Of a stretch of DNA of 36,971 bases, positions 11,000 to 19,488 are shown piece after piece. Location: assembly GCA_900320085.1 (NCBI GenBank), contig ONRC01000022.1, forward strand, positions 1 through 36,971, given 5' to 3'. The position numbers were made by a program, and so were the translations under genes. Every line of letters begins with the position of its first letter. Positions within the stretch are counted from its first letter, which is position 1. Source of the stretch: an uncultured Eubacteriales bacterium (GTDB taxonomy: Bacteria > Bacillota > Clostridia > Christensenellales > Aristaeellaceae). The notes beneath the pieces were generated by a model, which saw only the letters and a list, made by a program, of their open reading frames with translations, was not told where the DNA came from and made no database searches.

Positions 11000-11949
11000 C
11001 GTCTGCTTCCGCCTTTGTGAAATATCAGCCGGGATGCGGCCCAGCCAATGCCGCAGGAGCAGCCCGCCATGATCAGGTATCCCGCCCAGACGGGCAGGTC
11101 GCGCAGGATTTTGCCGTCAAAGGAAAACTCGATGGCGACGACGATCCCGGCAAACAAGGCGACCAGCCCCCAGGACAGCGCCACTTGACCCGGTTTCAGA
11201 CTGCTGCTTTTGCGGAAGCGAAGGACAGCTGCCAGCATCAGGCCCAGAATCACGATCAGGGCTGTCAATTGGCTGACCCGCACGAACAGCCAGCGCAGGC
11301 AATGGTCCCGCCGCAGGCTCTCCAGGGTGATCTGGCAGGCGGAATAGAGCAGCAGAAACAGCCGCGCGGTATCCCCCGCGGGGCGTTCTTGGCTTCGGAG
11401 CGCCAGGAAAATAACCAGGGCGACGATACCCTCCAGGATAAATATGGCCCAGTTCCATACTTCGTAATCCGCGCGGTACACCGCGAAGGGGAAGCGCATG
11501 AATGCTTCGGCTTCCACATAAGGCCCAATGCCCTCGCCGCTGAAATATTCCGCGAATCGGGAAAGGCCAATCGTCAGCGCGGCGGGAGCGGCCAGCGTGT
11601 CCAGCAAGGAAGCTACGGAAACGCGGCTCCATTTCCCCGCAGTCAGCGCTGCCAGGGCCACGCCGCCCACCGCGCCCCACAGGGCAAAGCCGCCGTCCCA
11701 CAGCCGCAGCAGCGCGTCAAAGCCCATTTCTTCATAGTAGAAATAGTTGCCCATGAAATGGAACAGCCGCGCACCGATCAGCCCCAGGGGCAGCGCCAGC
11801 AGCGCCGTACGCCAAAGCGCATCTATGCTGATGCCCTTTTTCCGGCCGTCCAGAAAAAAGCATAGAAGCCCTATGCCCAGTGAAATCACCAGGCACAGGG
11901 CGTAGGCCGTTACGGGCAAACCGAATACAGAAACAATCGTTGATTCCAT
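10996..11949 (-). CDS. Lgt-like prolipoprotein diacylglyceryl transferase family membrane protein
   Basis: Lgt attaches diacylglycerol to the lipobox cysteine of prolipoproteins. This 317-residue protein shows at least seven hydrophobic segments and the family's ordered landmarks: LGLIGARLFHF, then RLWDGGFALWGAVGGV, then GLSRFAEYFSGEGIGP at the place of the signature GxxxRxGNFxNGExxGR, and a late segment with ACQITLESLRRD. The signature is altered: RFAEYFSGEGIG in place of RFGNFINGELWG, with the second arginine lost. It may be a divergent Lgt or a paralogue with another role. The ATG at 11949 has AAGGA eight bases upstream; an earlier in-frame start lacks that support. Confidence 0.72.
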   Translation of the reverse strand: MESTIVSVFGLPVTAYALCLVISLGIGLLCFFLDGRKKGISIDALWRTALLALPLGLIGARLFHFMGNYFYYEEMGFDALLRLWDGGFALWGAVGGVALAALTAGKWSRVSVASLLDTLAAPAALTIGLSRFAEYFSGEGIGPYVEAEAFMRFPFAVYRADYEVWNWAIFILEGIVALVIFLALRSQERPAGDTARLFLLLYSACQITLESLRRDHCLRWLFVRVSQLTALIVILGLMLAAVLRFRKSSSLKPGQVALSWGLVALFAGIVVAIEFSFDGKILRDLPVWAGYLIMAGCSCGIGWAASRLIFHKGGSRR

Positions 11950-12029
11950 ATCGTATCCTTCTTTAAGGAGAAAGTAAAAGAGCACAGCGGGCAGATTGAT
12001 ATTGTGCGTAAAGTATGATTCATTGCAAT

Positions 12030-12060
12030 CTGAACTCTGTACTCTGCGCTCTGAACTCTG
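12030..12060. repeat. Word repeat, CTGAACTCTG/CTCTGTACTCTG type
   Basis: Directly after the glycosidase stop, words CTGAACTCTG, TACTCTG, CGCTCTG and CTGAACTCTG follow each other. They are the same words as the right arm of the inverted repeat after ruvC (1861-1890). The opposite arm is missing here, so this may be a half element. Confidence 0.65.
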
Positions 12061-12063
12061 AAA

Positions 12064-12993
12064 TCATTCCTGCCACGCGGTCACAAAATACAGAATATCC
12101 GCGATGGGGCGCTTCTTGGGGTTGGTGCCGTTGATCTTGGCGTAGCTGTTGGTGCCCTGCTTGAACACCATCCAGGTGGTCACGCCGCCATCCAGGTTAT
12201 AGGCGTTCTGCACGCCCTCAAAGGACGCGACGAAATCGGCGAACTGGTCGAGGGTCAGGCCGGTGGAGCCGGTGTCCTCTGGGCCTTCGGTGTAGATGCA
12301 CAGGTAATCCAGCGGGCCGACCTGAGCGATGCACATGCGCTGGGCGGGCTTGTCGGAGGCGTTGTTCATGTTCTTAAAGCCGGACTGCTTCACGCCGTCG
12401 ATCACCAGGCCGGGGCCGAAGGTGAAGCCGTTGATGATCTGGCCGGGGAAAGCGTCCACCTCGGCGCTGGTCGCCTGAGGCAGGATATGCAGATCGCCGT
12501 TTTCGTCGATGATCAGCACGTCGTAGCGCAGGCCGGACTTGTCCTCCAGCCGGTCGCACTTGTTGCGGTACAGCTTGCCCTGCTTGGCCACCAGGCCGAT
12601 GTTGCTGTGCTTGTGGAAGGAATCGCCGCTGATGGCCAGCACGGCTTTGGCGTTCTTGGCCAGGGTGGTGCCCCATTCCTCGGAGGGGCTGCCGTAGCTG
12701 CCGGTGAACATGGAACGAATCTGCATAGCGCTGGCAACGGTGACATGAGCCACCAGATAATTGGTGTCGTTCACGCGGCCGTGGTCAATTTTAATGTGCA
12801 GGGAAGGGTCTTCATATTCCCAGTCGGACACATAATACTGCGGATAAGGCGCGATGGCGGCCTTGATACCCGCCTTCATATCGAGGGGCAGATTGACCAC
12901 TTCCGCCTCCGCCACAATGGCCCCGGAGGGCACCAGAATCAGCAGCGACAGCAGCATCAGGATCAGCAGAGCGGAACGAAGGATGTTTTTCAT
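12064..12993 (-). CDS. Secreted phosphodiester glycosidase (NAGPA-like) domain protein
   Basis: A 309-residue protein with a clear signal peptide (KNILRSALLILMLLSLLILV) and a fold matching the NAGPA/phosphodiester glycosidase family: AVLAISGDSF, ALRYD-like LRYDVLIIDENGD, INGFTFGPGLVIDGV, AQRMCIAQVGP, and the C-terminal NLDGGVTTWMVFKQG, whose DGG is the family's most conserved part. Bacterial members are exported and thought to act on cell-wall or extracellular sugar phosphodiesters. It lies downstream of the CapA-like gene on the same strand, separated by a perfect 20-bp hairpin. GAGGAGAAA precedes the ATG. Confidence 0.85.
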   Translation of the reverse strand: MKNILRSALLILMLLSLLILVPSGAIVAEAEVVNLPLDMKAGIKAAIAPYPQYYVSDWEYEDPSLHIKIDHGRVNDTNYLVAHVTVASAMQIRSMFTGSYGSPSEEWGTTLAKNAKAVLAISGDSFHKHSNIGLVAKQGKLYRNKCDRLEDKSGLRYDVLIIDENGDLHILPQATSAEVDAFPGQIINGFTFGPGLVIDGVKQSGFKNMNNASDKPAQRMCIAQVGPLDYLCIYTEGPEDTGSTGLTLDQFADFVASFEGVQNAYNLDGGVTTWMVFKQGTNSYAKINGTNPKKRPIADILYFVTAWQE

Positions 12994-13069
12994 AGGTTTC
13001 TCCTCATCAGCAAATCAATGTCTACTTATTTTGAATGATATACTTTCTTATGGCTTTCTCGGAAGGGGT

Positions 13070-13112
13070 CTGGGGGAACCGCTCTTTGGCCTCCAAAGAG
13101 CGGTTCCCCCAG
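13070..13112. repeat. Perfect 20-bp inverted repeat between the CapA-like and glycosidase genes
   Basis: CTGGGGGAACCGCTCTTTGG (13070-13089) pairs base for base with 13093-13112 around a 3-base loop. Neither side has a T tract, so it is not a normal intrinsic terminator. It may attenuate or stabilise the mRNA between the two co-directional genes, or be a REP-like mobile hairpin. Confidence 0.75.
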
Positions 13113-13127
13113 GAAATAGCGTTCTCT

Positions 13128-15092
13128 TTACTGCACCATCTGGCCGTTTTCAAACTGGATGACGCCGGTTTCCAGGAAGGAAGCCGGGGGATTTTCCAGC
13201 ATGTACGGGGCTTTCTTGAAGGTCAGATACTTGAATACTTGCAGGCGGTCCTTCTGCTCGGTCAACTCCTTGGGGCGGAAGTCGGGGCTCTTCTGGGTGG
13301 TGCAGGGGATGACCTTCAATTCCTTGAGGGCGGGCCCGGCGGCGGTCTTTTCATAGGTCAGCTGGAAAATGCCGGTGGCGGGGTTCACGTCGCTCATGGT
13401 GCCGAAGGTGAAGTTGCCGGTGGAGAAGAGGATGGGCTTGCCGCCGTAGATGGCGATGGGCTGGATGACGTGGGGATGATGGCCCCAGACCAGGTCTGCC
13501 CCCGCGTCCAGCACGTTGCGGGCAAAGGTATATTGCCAGGATTCAGGGGTCATATAGGTTTCGCGGCCCCAGTGGAGGCTCACCACGACCACCTCGGCTC
13601 CCTGGCTTTTGAGCTGAACAATGCGGTTGGAAATGTTGCGAAGGTCGTATTCCTGGGGATAGGACCAGCCGACAAAGCCGAACAGGATACCGTTCACGTT
13701 CACCAGACCCAGGTCGTCGTGGGGATTGGCCAGACCGGGGTTGATTGTGCCAAAGTGCTTCACGCCCGCGCTGTCCAGCGTGGCGAGGGAATCCACATAG
13801 CCATCGTTCATGAAGTCCATGCAGTGGTTGTTGACGGTGTTCACCATTTCGATGCTGCCTTCAGTGAGCACGTTTACAAAGGAGGGATCACCCTTTAAAT
13901 AGTACATTTTATCCTGGTGCCGGGTGCGGGTGGTGAACACCACCTCCAGGTTCGCCACGGTCAGATCGTCGTTCGCCAAATAGTCATGTACCAGGGAGAA
14001 GGGCCAGGCATAGCCATTCTGATTGATACAGGTATGATAGGAGGATTTCGCCGTGGTATACTGCGCGGAATCGCCGATAGAGCAATCGCCCACAAAGGAG
14101 AGGGTCACGCTGTTCGGGTCTTTCGCGGGCGCTTCGGCAACGGGCTCCGCAGTGGGTTCAGGCGCGGCTGTCGGAACGATTGCCGGGACTGTCGGCTGGC
14201 TGGGGGCCAGGGTATACAGCAGTGCGGAGCTGCCCTGGGTGACGGCGGCAGGCGCGGCGGTTACCGCAGGCTGCGCAACCGGTTCCTCCGTGGGGTTGGG
14301 CACCAGTTCGGCAGGCTGCGCAGGCGCGGCGGAACCGGTATATTTCACCTGATAAGGAGACTGTTTGCTGCCCTGGCCGCCGGAAATTTCGATCTGGTTC
14401 AAATCCAGCTGCACGGCCAGCCGCAGGCCGATGTTGACCCGGGTGTACGCGCCATAGCTGAGGTGTCCGTTGAAGCCCACGATTTGTAGCTTATAGTCCG
14501 TGGGGCTCTTGACCGTCGCCACCCAGTAGGGCGACATATCGTTCTGATATGCCACGTACAGGCCCCGCTGCTTGACGGCGTAGGGTGTGCCCTGGGCCTC
14601 GTGGGATTTGATGCGGGCGGGCCACTCCGCCCAGCGGGATTTTTCAAAGCCGTAATCGGTGTTGACATAGTCCTCGTCGTTGAGCAGGAACAGGATCGCG
14701 CCGTTGGGCTGGGCCACCAAAGCATTGCGGATGGGATCGTCCCCCAGCAGCCGGTCCACATATTCCGTGCTGAGTTTTGGGAACAGGTCGCTTTCCTCAA
14801 ACTTCTCAATGCGGCGGTAGGAATGGTTTTCGATGATCTTTTCATCGGTCACGAAAATCACCTGGTCGGTGTCGATCAGATACTCCGTCAGCATCAGGGC
14901 TCTGTTGTCCTGCACCGCCAGCACCCGCCACAAAACGGGCTGCACCGTGCCGTCCCGGTCATAAGGGTATTGACCAAAATAAACGTAATTGTACCCCTGT
15001 CCTTTCACATAGCCCTGGATTTCCGCCTGGGCGGGAAGGAGCAAAAGCAAAAACAGAGCCAGCACCGCTCCCATCGTCAGGAACTTTTTCAC
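13128..15092 (-). CDS. Exported CapA-family (PGA_cap) protein with N-terminal DUF6273-like domain
   Basis: The 654-residue protein has a signal peptide (KKFLTMGAVLALFLLLLLPAQA), then a region of about 220 residues beginning YNYVYFGQYPYDRDG and VLWRVLAVQDNRALMLTEYLID that resembles the DUF6273 surface domain, then an Ala/Pro/Thr-rich linker (about 245-325), then a CapA/PGA_cap metallophosphatase-like domain: LSFVGDCSIGD, VANLEVVFT, MVNTVNNHCMDFMNDGY, FVGWSY, VVSLHWGRE and WGHHPHVIQ with a late LFSTGNFTFG. CapA proteins take part in making or exporting poly-gamma-glutamate or other wall polymers; many lone members have unknown substrates. The promoter at 15128-15156 is a perfect sigma-A type and AAGGAGG precedes the ATG. 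Confidence 0.85.
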   Translation of the reverse strand: MKKFLTMGAVLALFLLLLLPAQAEIQGYVKGQGYNYVYFGQYPYDRDGTVQPVLWRVLAVQDNRALMLTEYLIDTDQVIFVTDEKIIENHSYRRIEKFEESDLFPKLSTEYVDRLLGDDPIRNALVAQPNGAILFLLNDEDYVNTDYGFEKSRWAEWPARIKSHEAQGTPYAVKQRGLYVAYQNDMSPYWVATVKSPTDYKLQIVGFNGHLSYGAYTRVNIGLRLAVQLDLNQIEISGGQGSKQSPYQVKYTGSAAPAQPAELVPNPTEEPVAQPAVTAAPAAVTQGSSALLYTLAPSQPTVPAIVPTAAPEPTAEPVAEAPAKDPNSVTLSFVGDCSIGDSAQYTTAKSSYHTCINQNGYAWPFSLVHDYLANDDLTVANLEVVFTTRTRHQDKMYYLKGDPSFVNVLTEGSIEMVNTVNNHCMDFMNDGYVDSLATLDSAGVKHFGTINPGLANPHDDLGLVNVNGILFGFVGWSYPQEYDLRNISNRIVQLKSQGAEVVVVSLHWGRETYMTPESWQYTFARNVLDAGADLVWGHHPHVIQPIAIYGGKPILFSTGNFTFGTMSDVNPATGIFQLTYEKTAAGPALKELKVIPCTTQKSPDFRPKELTEQKDRLQVFKYLTFKKAPYMLENPPASFLETGVIQFENGQMVQ

Positions 15093-15127
15093 GGGAATCC
15101 TCCTTAAATAACATGATTTCGTAACAC

Positions 15128-15156
15128 ATTATATAGGAATTCGCAATGATTGTCAA
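15128..15156 (-). promoter_or_regulatory. Consensus promoter of the CapA-like gene
   Basis: On the minus strand TTGACA (15151-15156) and TATAAT (15128-15133) have a 17-bp spacer. Transcription should start near 15121. Confidence 0.88.
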
Positions 15157-15183
15157 ACCGTGTTCCGGGCGATGGAAAGGAAT

Positions 15184-16056
15184 TTACAACAAGTTTTCCA
15201 GCGTTTGAGGCAGTGGAGAAGAAACGCTGACTGTTTCCCCGGTGAAAGGATGGCAAAATTGCAAAAAGCAGGCGTGAAGGGCGAAGCGTCCCGACAAATC
15301 AGGATGCGGTTTTCCGTACAGATAGTCCCCCACGATAGGGCAATTCATTGCGGCCAGGTGCACCCGGATCTGGTGGGTGCGGCCCGTTTCCAGGCGCAGG
15401 CGGAGAAGCGAGCGGGTGTCGGTTTCCTGTTCCACCCGGTAATGGGTCACGGCGCGTTTTCCGTCGGGACGGATTTCACGCCTGATCCCCTCCCCCATTT
15501 TCCCAATCGGCAGATCGATCACGCCTTCGGCCCGCGGAAAATGGCCTTCACAAACCGCCAGGTATTCGCGGATGAATGTTTCCGTATGCAGCTGGCGCTG
15601 TAAAAGCTGCTGGGCGTGGGCGTCCTTCGCCACAGCCAGCAAGCCGCTTGTTCCCTTGTCCAGCCGGTTCACGGGACGGAAAAGATAGTTTTCAGGACAT
15701 TTTAAATAGGAAAACAAAACATTTTCCAGCGTCGCGCCCTCCTGCCGGGCGGAGCAGAGCGTGGGCAGCGGCGCGGGTTTGTCGATTACGAAATAATGCT
15801 CGTCCTGCCAGGGGATGCGCAGCGGCGCTTCATACGGCGTCAGGCTTGTGCCCTGCGTTTCCTCCCATTGGGCGGAAAGGATCTGCCCGGCCTGTACGCG
15901 CTGGTCGGCGCGGACCGATTCTCCGTCCAGCCGGATGCCCCCGTTGAATTTCAGGCTGCTGAACCAGCCGCGGGACAGGCGCATTTCCTTCAGCGCGATG
16001 GATTTTACCGTGCGGCCCGTCTCCGCTTCGGTGATCTCATGGGTCAGAACTGGCAT
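15184..16056 (-). CDS. RluA-family rRNA/tRNA pseudouridine synthase
   Basis: The 290-residue enzyme isomerises uridine to pseudouridine in RNA. An N-terminal S4-like region (SIALKEMRLSRGWFSSLKFNGGI) is followed by YFVIDKPAPLPT and the catalytic motif RPVNRLDKGTSGLLAVAKD, whose aspartate is the nucleophile. The family's RLETGRTHQIRVHLA and PIVGDYLYG follow. It corresponds to the RluD/YhcT-like group; the RNA target is not known. The ATG at 16056 is chosen because GGAGGG lies 7 bases before it. A TATAAT at 16099-16104 (minus) with a weak -35 may drive it. Confidence 0.92.
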   Translation of the reverse strand: MPVLTHEITEAETGRTVKSIALKEMRLSRGWFSSLKFNGGIRLDGESVRADQRVQAGQILSAQWEETQGTSLTPYEAPLRIPWQDEHYFVIDKPAPLPTLCSARQEGATLENVLFSYLKCPENYLFRPVNRLDKGTSGLLAVAKDAHAQQLLQRQLHTETFIREYLAVCEGHFPRAEGVIDLPIGKMGEGIRREIRPDGKRAVTHYRVEQETDTRSLLRLRLETGRTHQIRVHLAAMNCPIVGDYLYGKPHPDLSGRFALHACFLQFCHPFTGETVSVSSPLPQTLENLL

Positions 16057-16222
16057 ATCACAGCCCTCCGAAACAACAAAGGATGGGGTTCCTTTTCCAT
16101 TATACAACAGGATATGGTTCCGTGCACGAAAAAGATTTAGCAAAGATTGGATATTTTATTGACATATTGAACATTTTCCTGGACCATTCTTCATCACTTG
16201 TTGTTAAAATCGGTGACCTCTA

Positions 16223-16251
16223 TTGACAATGTATCATTTGGGATATATAAT
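16223..16251 (+). promoter_or_regulatory. Consensus promoter of the AraC-type regulator gene
   Basis: TTGACA (16223-16228) and TATAAT (16246-16251) are 17 bp apart, 31 bases upstream of the ATG at 16283. It likely drives the AraC gene together with mrnC, thyX and rlmB, which follow without a terminator. Confidence 0.9.
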
Positions 16252-16282
16252 AATGCCGTAATAATGAAATGGAGGTTTGACC

Positions 16283-17155
16283 ATGGCAGACTCTTTATTA
16301 TTCCAGAATAAACCGGACGTGGACATGCCCGCCGTGCTGGTGGAGGGCGCCCACGTGCCGGACGCACTGGCCGGGGCCAGCGGCGTGTACATCGCCGCTT
16401 CCGGTTCCGCCATGCTGCAAAACGGCGTCCAGAACCTGCGCACCATGGAGCACTGGCTTTGGCTGGCTGTGGAAAGCGGAAACCTGGATCTGATCAACGA
16501 AGAAACCACCCTGTCCCTGCGGGCGGGCGACTGCTGCATGCTGCCGCCGGGCAGCCGGGGCGTGAGCCTGGACGTGCACCAGGAAGCCCGGGTGCTGTGG
16601 ATCATGGTGGGCGGAACGCTCAGCGGCGCGTTCCTCCAGCGGATGGGCGCGCTGCCCCACCGCATCATGAAGCAGGGCGCGCTGCCCAGCCAGCTGAACC
16701 TGGCCAAGCACATCGTGCAGGCTACCGTCCGCGTCGCCGCCGCCGAGGACGCTTCCAGCGCACAGCTGCAGCAGCTGCTCTGGGCCATGCTGGCGTCCCA
16801 TTCCGGCCAGCCGGTGGCCATGGACGCGGTGCTCAGCCACGAAATCGCCAAGGTGGTGGACGCGATGCGCAAGAACCAGTATCGCGACAGCTTCTCCCTG
16901 AGCGACATGGCGGCCCTGTCCCGCATGCCGGTGGAAACCTTCCGTAAGCGGTTCGTTTCCGAAGTCGGCATGCCGCCCCAGAGCTATCAGCTCTTCTGCA
17001 AAATGGAGCGGGCCAAGGTGCTGCTCAAGGAGGGCTACACCGTGCGGCAGGCGGGCATCGAAGTGGGCATGAACGACCCCTACCACTTCTCCAAGACCTT
17101 CAAGAATATTGTGGGCATGAGCCCCTCCGCCTACAGCAAGACCGCGCTGAAATAA
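16283..17155 (+). CDS. AraC family transcriptional regulator
   Basis: The 290-residue protein has an N-terminal cupin-like sensor (LDLINEETTLSLRAGDCCMLPPGSRG) and, from about residue 195, the two helix-turn-helix units of AraC regulators: SLSDMAALSRMPVETFRKRF and VRQAGIEVGMNDPYHFSKTF, ending VGMSPSAYSK. AraC proteins usually bind a small ligand and activate nearby or distant genes. No obvious metabolic target lies beside it; the next gene, mrnC, begins 3 bases after its stop, an unusual partner. GGAGG is seven bases before the ATG. Confidence 0.93.
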   Translation: MADSLLFQNKPDVDMPAVLVEGAHVPDALAGASGVYIAASGSAMLQNGVQNLRTMEHWLWLAVESGNLDLINEETTLSLRAGDCCMLPPGSRGVSLDVHQEARVLWIMVGGTLSGAFLQRMGALPHRIMKQGALPSQLNLAKHIVQATVRVAAAEDASSAQLQQLLWAMLASHSGQPVAMDAVLSHEIAKVVDAMRKNQYRDSFSLSDMAALSRMPVETFRKRFVSEVGMPPQSYQLFCKMERAKVLLKEGYTVRQAGIEVGMNDPYHFSKTFKNIVGMSPSAYSKTALK

Positions 17156-17158
17156 AGC

Positions 17159-17593
17159 ATGATGACGGATTTTTCGCCGGGGCTCACCCCGGAGCAAGCC
17201 CGGATGCTGTCGCCGCTGCAACTGGCGTATATCGGCGACAGCGTCCATGCTTTGCTTGTGCGCACGCATCTTTTGCGAAAGAACCTGCTGGTCCGGGACA
17301 TGCACCGCGCCTCCAACGAGGCCGTCAGCGCCGTCAGCCAGGCCCGGGAGCTGGCGACACTTTTGCCCCTCCTCTCCCCCGAGGAGGCGGATATCGTGCG
17401 TCGCGGCCGCAATGCCCACCCCCACCACAGCGGGCCCAAGTCCGCCTCCACGGCGGATTACGCCGGGGCCACCGGCCTGGAAGCGCTGCTGGGGTATTTG
17501 TATGTGACGGGGCAGAATGAACGGATCAAAGAACTATTGCCCTATATCCAAGGAGAGAACACAGACCATGCCCGAAACACACCTGCATGTTGA
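17159..17593 (+). CDS. mrnC: Mini-ribonuclease III
   Basis: Mini-III is an RNase III catalytic domain without a dsRNA-binding domain; it matures 23S rRNA in Bacillota. The 144-residue protein has QLAYIGDSVHALLVR (family A.AYLGDAVYELYVR, with the catalytic aspartate), the central RRGRNAHPHHSGPKSAS and the second acidic motif ATGLEALLGYLYVTGQNERIKEL. Two adjacent ATGs (17159 and 17162) could start it. Its last 26 bases overlap thyX. Normally it lies between cysS and rlmB; here the AraC gene replaces cysS upstream. Confidence 0.93.
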   Translation: MMTDFSPGLTPEQARMLSPLQLAYIGDSVHALLVRTHLLRKNLLVRDMHRASNEAVSAVSQARELATLLPLLSPEEADIVRRGRNAHPHHSGPKSASTADYAGATGLEALLGYLYVTGQNERIKELLPYIQGENTDHARNTPAC

Positions 17594-18287
17594 GCTGCTG
17601 GCCCACACCCCCGAACCGGAAAAGACCTGCGCCTTGGCGGCCCGCACCTGCTATTCCGCCATGGAATATGACGAGCTGAAAGCGCTGGTGGACGAAAAAG
17701 ACCAAGCCGCGTTCCTGCGCCGCATCGTGGCCTCCGGCCATCTGTCCGTGCTGGAGCACGCTTCCTTTACCTTCGGCATTTCCGGGGTCAGCCGCGCTTT
17801 ATTGGCTCAGATCACCCGCCACCGCATCGCCAGCTTTTCGGTGCAGAGCCAGCGGTATGTTTCTTTGGCCGAAGGCTTTGGCTACATCGTGCCGCCCCGC
17901 ATCCGGGATCTGGGCGAGGACGCGGTGAAGGAATTTGAAAGCCAGATGGCGCAGATGCAGACCTGGTATCAGGACTGGCAGGAAAAACTGGGGAAGGGCG
18001 AAGGCAGCAACGAGGATGCCCGGTTCGTGCTCCCCAACGCCTGCGAAACCCACATCACCATGACCATGAATGCAAGGGAGCTTTTGCATTTCTTCTCGCT
18101 GCGCTGCTGCAACCGCGCTCAGTGGGAGATCCGCGCCCTGGCGACGGAAATGCTGCGCCTTTGCAAGCAGGTCTCCCCCGTGATCTTTGAATCCGCCGGC
18201 CCCGGCTGCGTCCGCGGCGCGTGCCCCGAAGGGGCTAAGAGCTGCGGACAGCAGGCGGAAATGCGGCTGCTTTATAAGAATTTATAA
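17568..18287 (+). CDS. thyX: FAD-dependent thymidylate synthase ThyX
   Basis: ThyX methylates dUMP to dTMP using methylene-tetrahydrofolate and reduced FAD. The 239-residue protein contains the ThyX signature RHRIASFSVQSQRY, preceded by SVLEHASFTF (the second histidine helix) and followed by FVLPNACETHITMTMNAREL and FFSLRCCNRAQWEIR. The ATG at 17568 is preceded by AAGGAGAG inside the mrnC coding end, so the two overlap by 26 bases. The mrnC-thyX-rlmB order is common in Clostridia. Confidence 0.97.
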   Translation: MPETHLHVELLAHTPEPEKTCALAARTCYSAMEYDELKALVDEKDQAAFLRRIVASGHLSVLEHASFTFGISGVSRALLAQITRHRIASFSVQSQRYVSLAEGFGYIVPPRIRDLGEDAVKEFESQMAQMQTWYQDWQEKLGKGEGSNEDARFVLPNACETHITMTMNARELLHFFSLRCCNRAQWEIRALATEMLRLCKQVSPVIFESAGPGCVRGACPEGAKSCGQQAEMRLLYKNL

Positions 18288-18311
18288 TCACCCTTTATAA
18301 GGAGAATTGTC

Positions 18312-19394
18312 ATGGCCTTTTATAAGGATTTCACCAAAAAGAAAATGACCCGCGCCGACCATCTGCGTTCCGAAGGAAAGTGGGAAGAAGAAGGCACTCG
18401 CTACCGCAAGTCCGCTACGCAGCAGGACAAACAGCGCCGGGAAAACGATCAGGACAGATTCGACGACCGGAAGCGTCCCGGCAAGCCCGGCAATCGCTTC
18501 GACGCGCCGAAGGGCCGGGAATTTAAAAAGGACAAGCCTTTTGACGGCCCCCGGAAAAATGACTTCAAAAAGCCTGCCCCCAGGCCGGATCGTCCTGAGC
18601 GCTTTGATCGTCCCGCCCCCAAGCCCGCGCCCAAACCTGAGTTCCGGCCCGAACCGGAACAGAGCTTCGCTCCCGAAAACCTGCTCTCCGGCCGCAACCC
18701 CATCCGCGAAGCCATCAAGAGCGGTCGGGACATCGAAAAGCTGCTGGTGGCCAAGGGCGATTTGAGCGGCACCGCCAAGGAAATTATCGCCATGGCGAAG
18801 GAGCGCCATATCCCCGTGCAGATGGTGGAGCGCAGCCGCCTGGACGAAATCACGCCCCATCATCAGGGCATGCTGGCCTTCGCCTCCGCTTATCGCTATT
18901 ACGACGTGGAGGACATGCTGGAGGAAGCCAAGGAAAAGGGCGAAGCGCCCTTCCTGGTGGTGCTGGACGGCGTGACCGACCCCATGAACCTGGGTGCCAT
19001 CATCCGCACCGCCGCCTGCGTCGGCGCGCATGGCGTCATCGTACCGGAGCGCCGGGCCGTGGGCCTGACCCCCTCCGCCGTAAAAGCCTCTGCCGGGGCC
19101 ATTGAAACGGTGAAGGTGGCCCGGGTCACCAACCTGACCCGCACCCTGGAAATGCTGAAAAAGCAGGGCATCTGGCTGTATGCCGCCGACATGGACGGCG
19201 AAGACTATCGCAAAGTAAACTTCTCCGGCCCCATGGCCCTGATCGTCGGCGCGGAAGGCGAGGGCGTCAGCCGCCTGGTGCTGGAAGCCAGCGATTTCAC
19301 GGTGTCCCTCCCCATGCGGGGCGGCGTCGGCTCCCTGAACGCTTCCGTCGCGGCGGGCATCCTGATGTACGCCGCCATGAGCGGGAGAGAGTAA
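18312..19394 (+). CDS. rlmB: 23S rRNA (guanosine-2'-O-)-methyltransferase RlmB-type, with long charged N-terminal extension
   Basis: The C-terminal 240 residues are a SpoU/TrmH-family 2'-O-methyltransferase: LLSGRNPIREAIKSG (substrate-binding domain), VVLDGVTDPMNLGAIIRTAAC (motif 1), ALIVGAEGEGVSR (motif 2) and VSLPMRGGVGSLNASVAAGILMY (motif 3, the deep-knot SAM site). RlmB methylates a guanosine of 23S rRNA. The first 120 residues are a basic, proline-rich disordered tail with PAPKPAPKPEFRPEPE, not part of the usual 250-residue enzyme; it may bind RNA. The ATG follows AAGGAG by 7 bases. Confidence 0.92.
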   Translation: MAFYKDFTKKKMTRADHLRSEGKWEEEGTRYRKSATQQDKQRRENDQDRFDDRKRPGKPGNRFDAPKGREFKKDKPFDGPRKNDFKKPAPRPDRPERFDRPAPKPAPKPEFRPEPEQSFAPENLLSGRNPIREAIKSGRDIEKLLVAKGDLSGTAKEIIAMAKERHIPVQMVERSRLDEITPHHQGMLAFASAYRYYDVEDMLEEAKEKGEAPFLVVLDGVTDPMNLGAIIRTAACVGAHGVIVPERRAVGLTPSAVKASAGAIETVKVARVTNLTRTLEMLKKQGIWLYAADMDGEDYRKVNFSGPMALIVGAEGEGVSRLVLEASDFTVSLPMRGGVGSLNASVAAGILMYAAMSGRE

Positions 19395-19397
19395 ATA

Positions 19398-19472
19398 TCA
19401 GGGAATAGGGATTAGGCAGCAGATGATTGACCATCCCGCTTGCTGAAACAATTCCCTAATCCCTATTCCCTA
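19398..19472. repeat. Intergenic word-repeat inverted repeat, AGGGAATAGGGATTAGG type
   Basis: AGGGAATAGGGATTAGG (19400-19416) is matched exactly by its reverse complement at 19455-19471, separated by 38 bases. It lies between rlmB and sigH, with the same layout as the repeats after ruvC and ruvA but again a different word. Confidence 0.8.
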
Positions 19473-19488
19473 AAACCGGAGGCTTTTC

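Noticed and set aside
13020..13050. GTCTACTT half-site upstream of the glycosidase gene
   Set aside because: Only one half of the dyad is present and no -10 box lies at 20-21 bp in the right direction.
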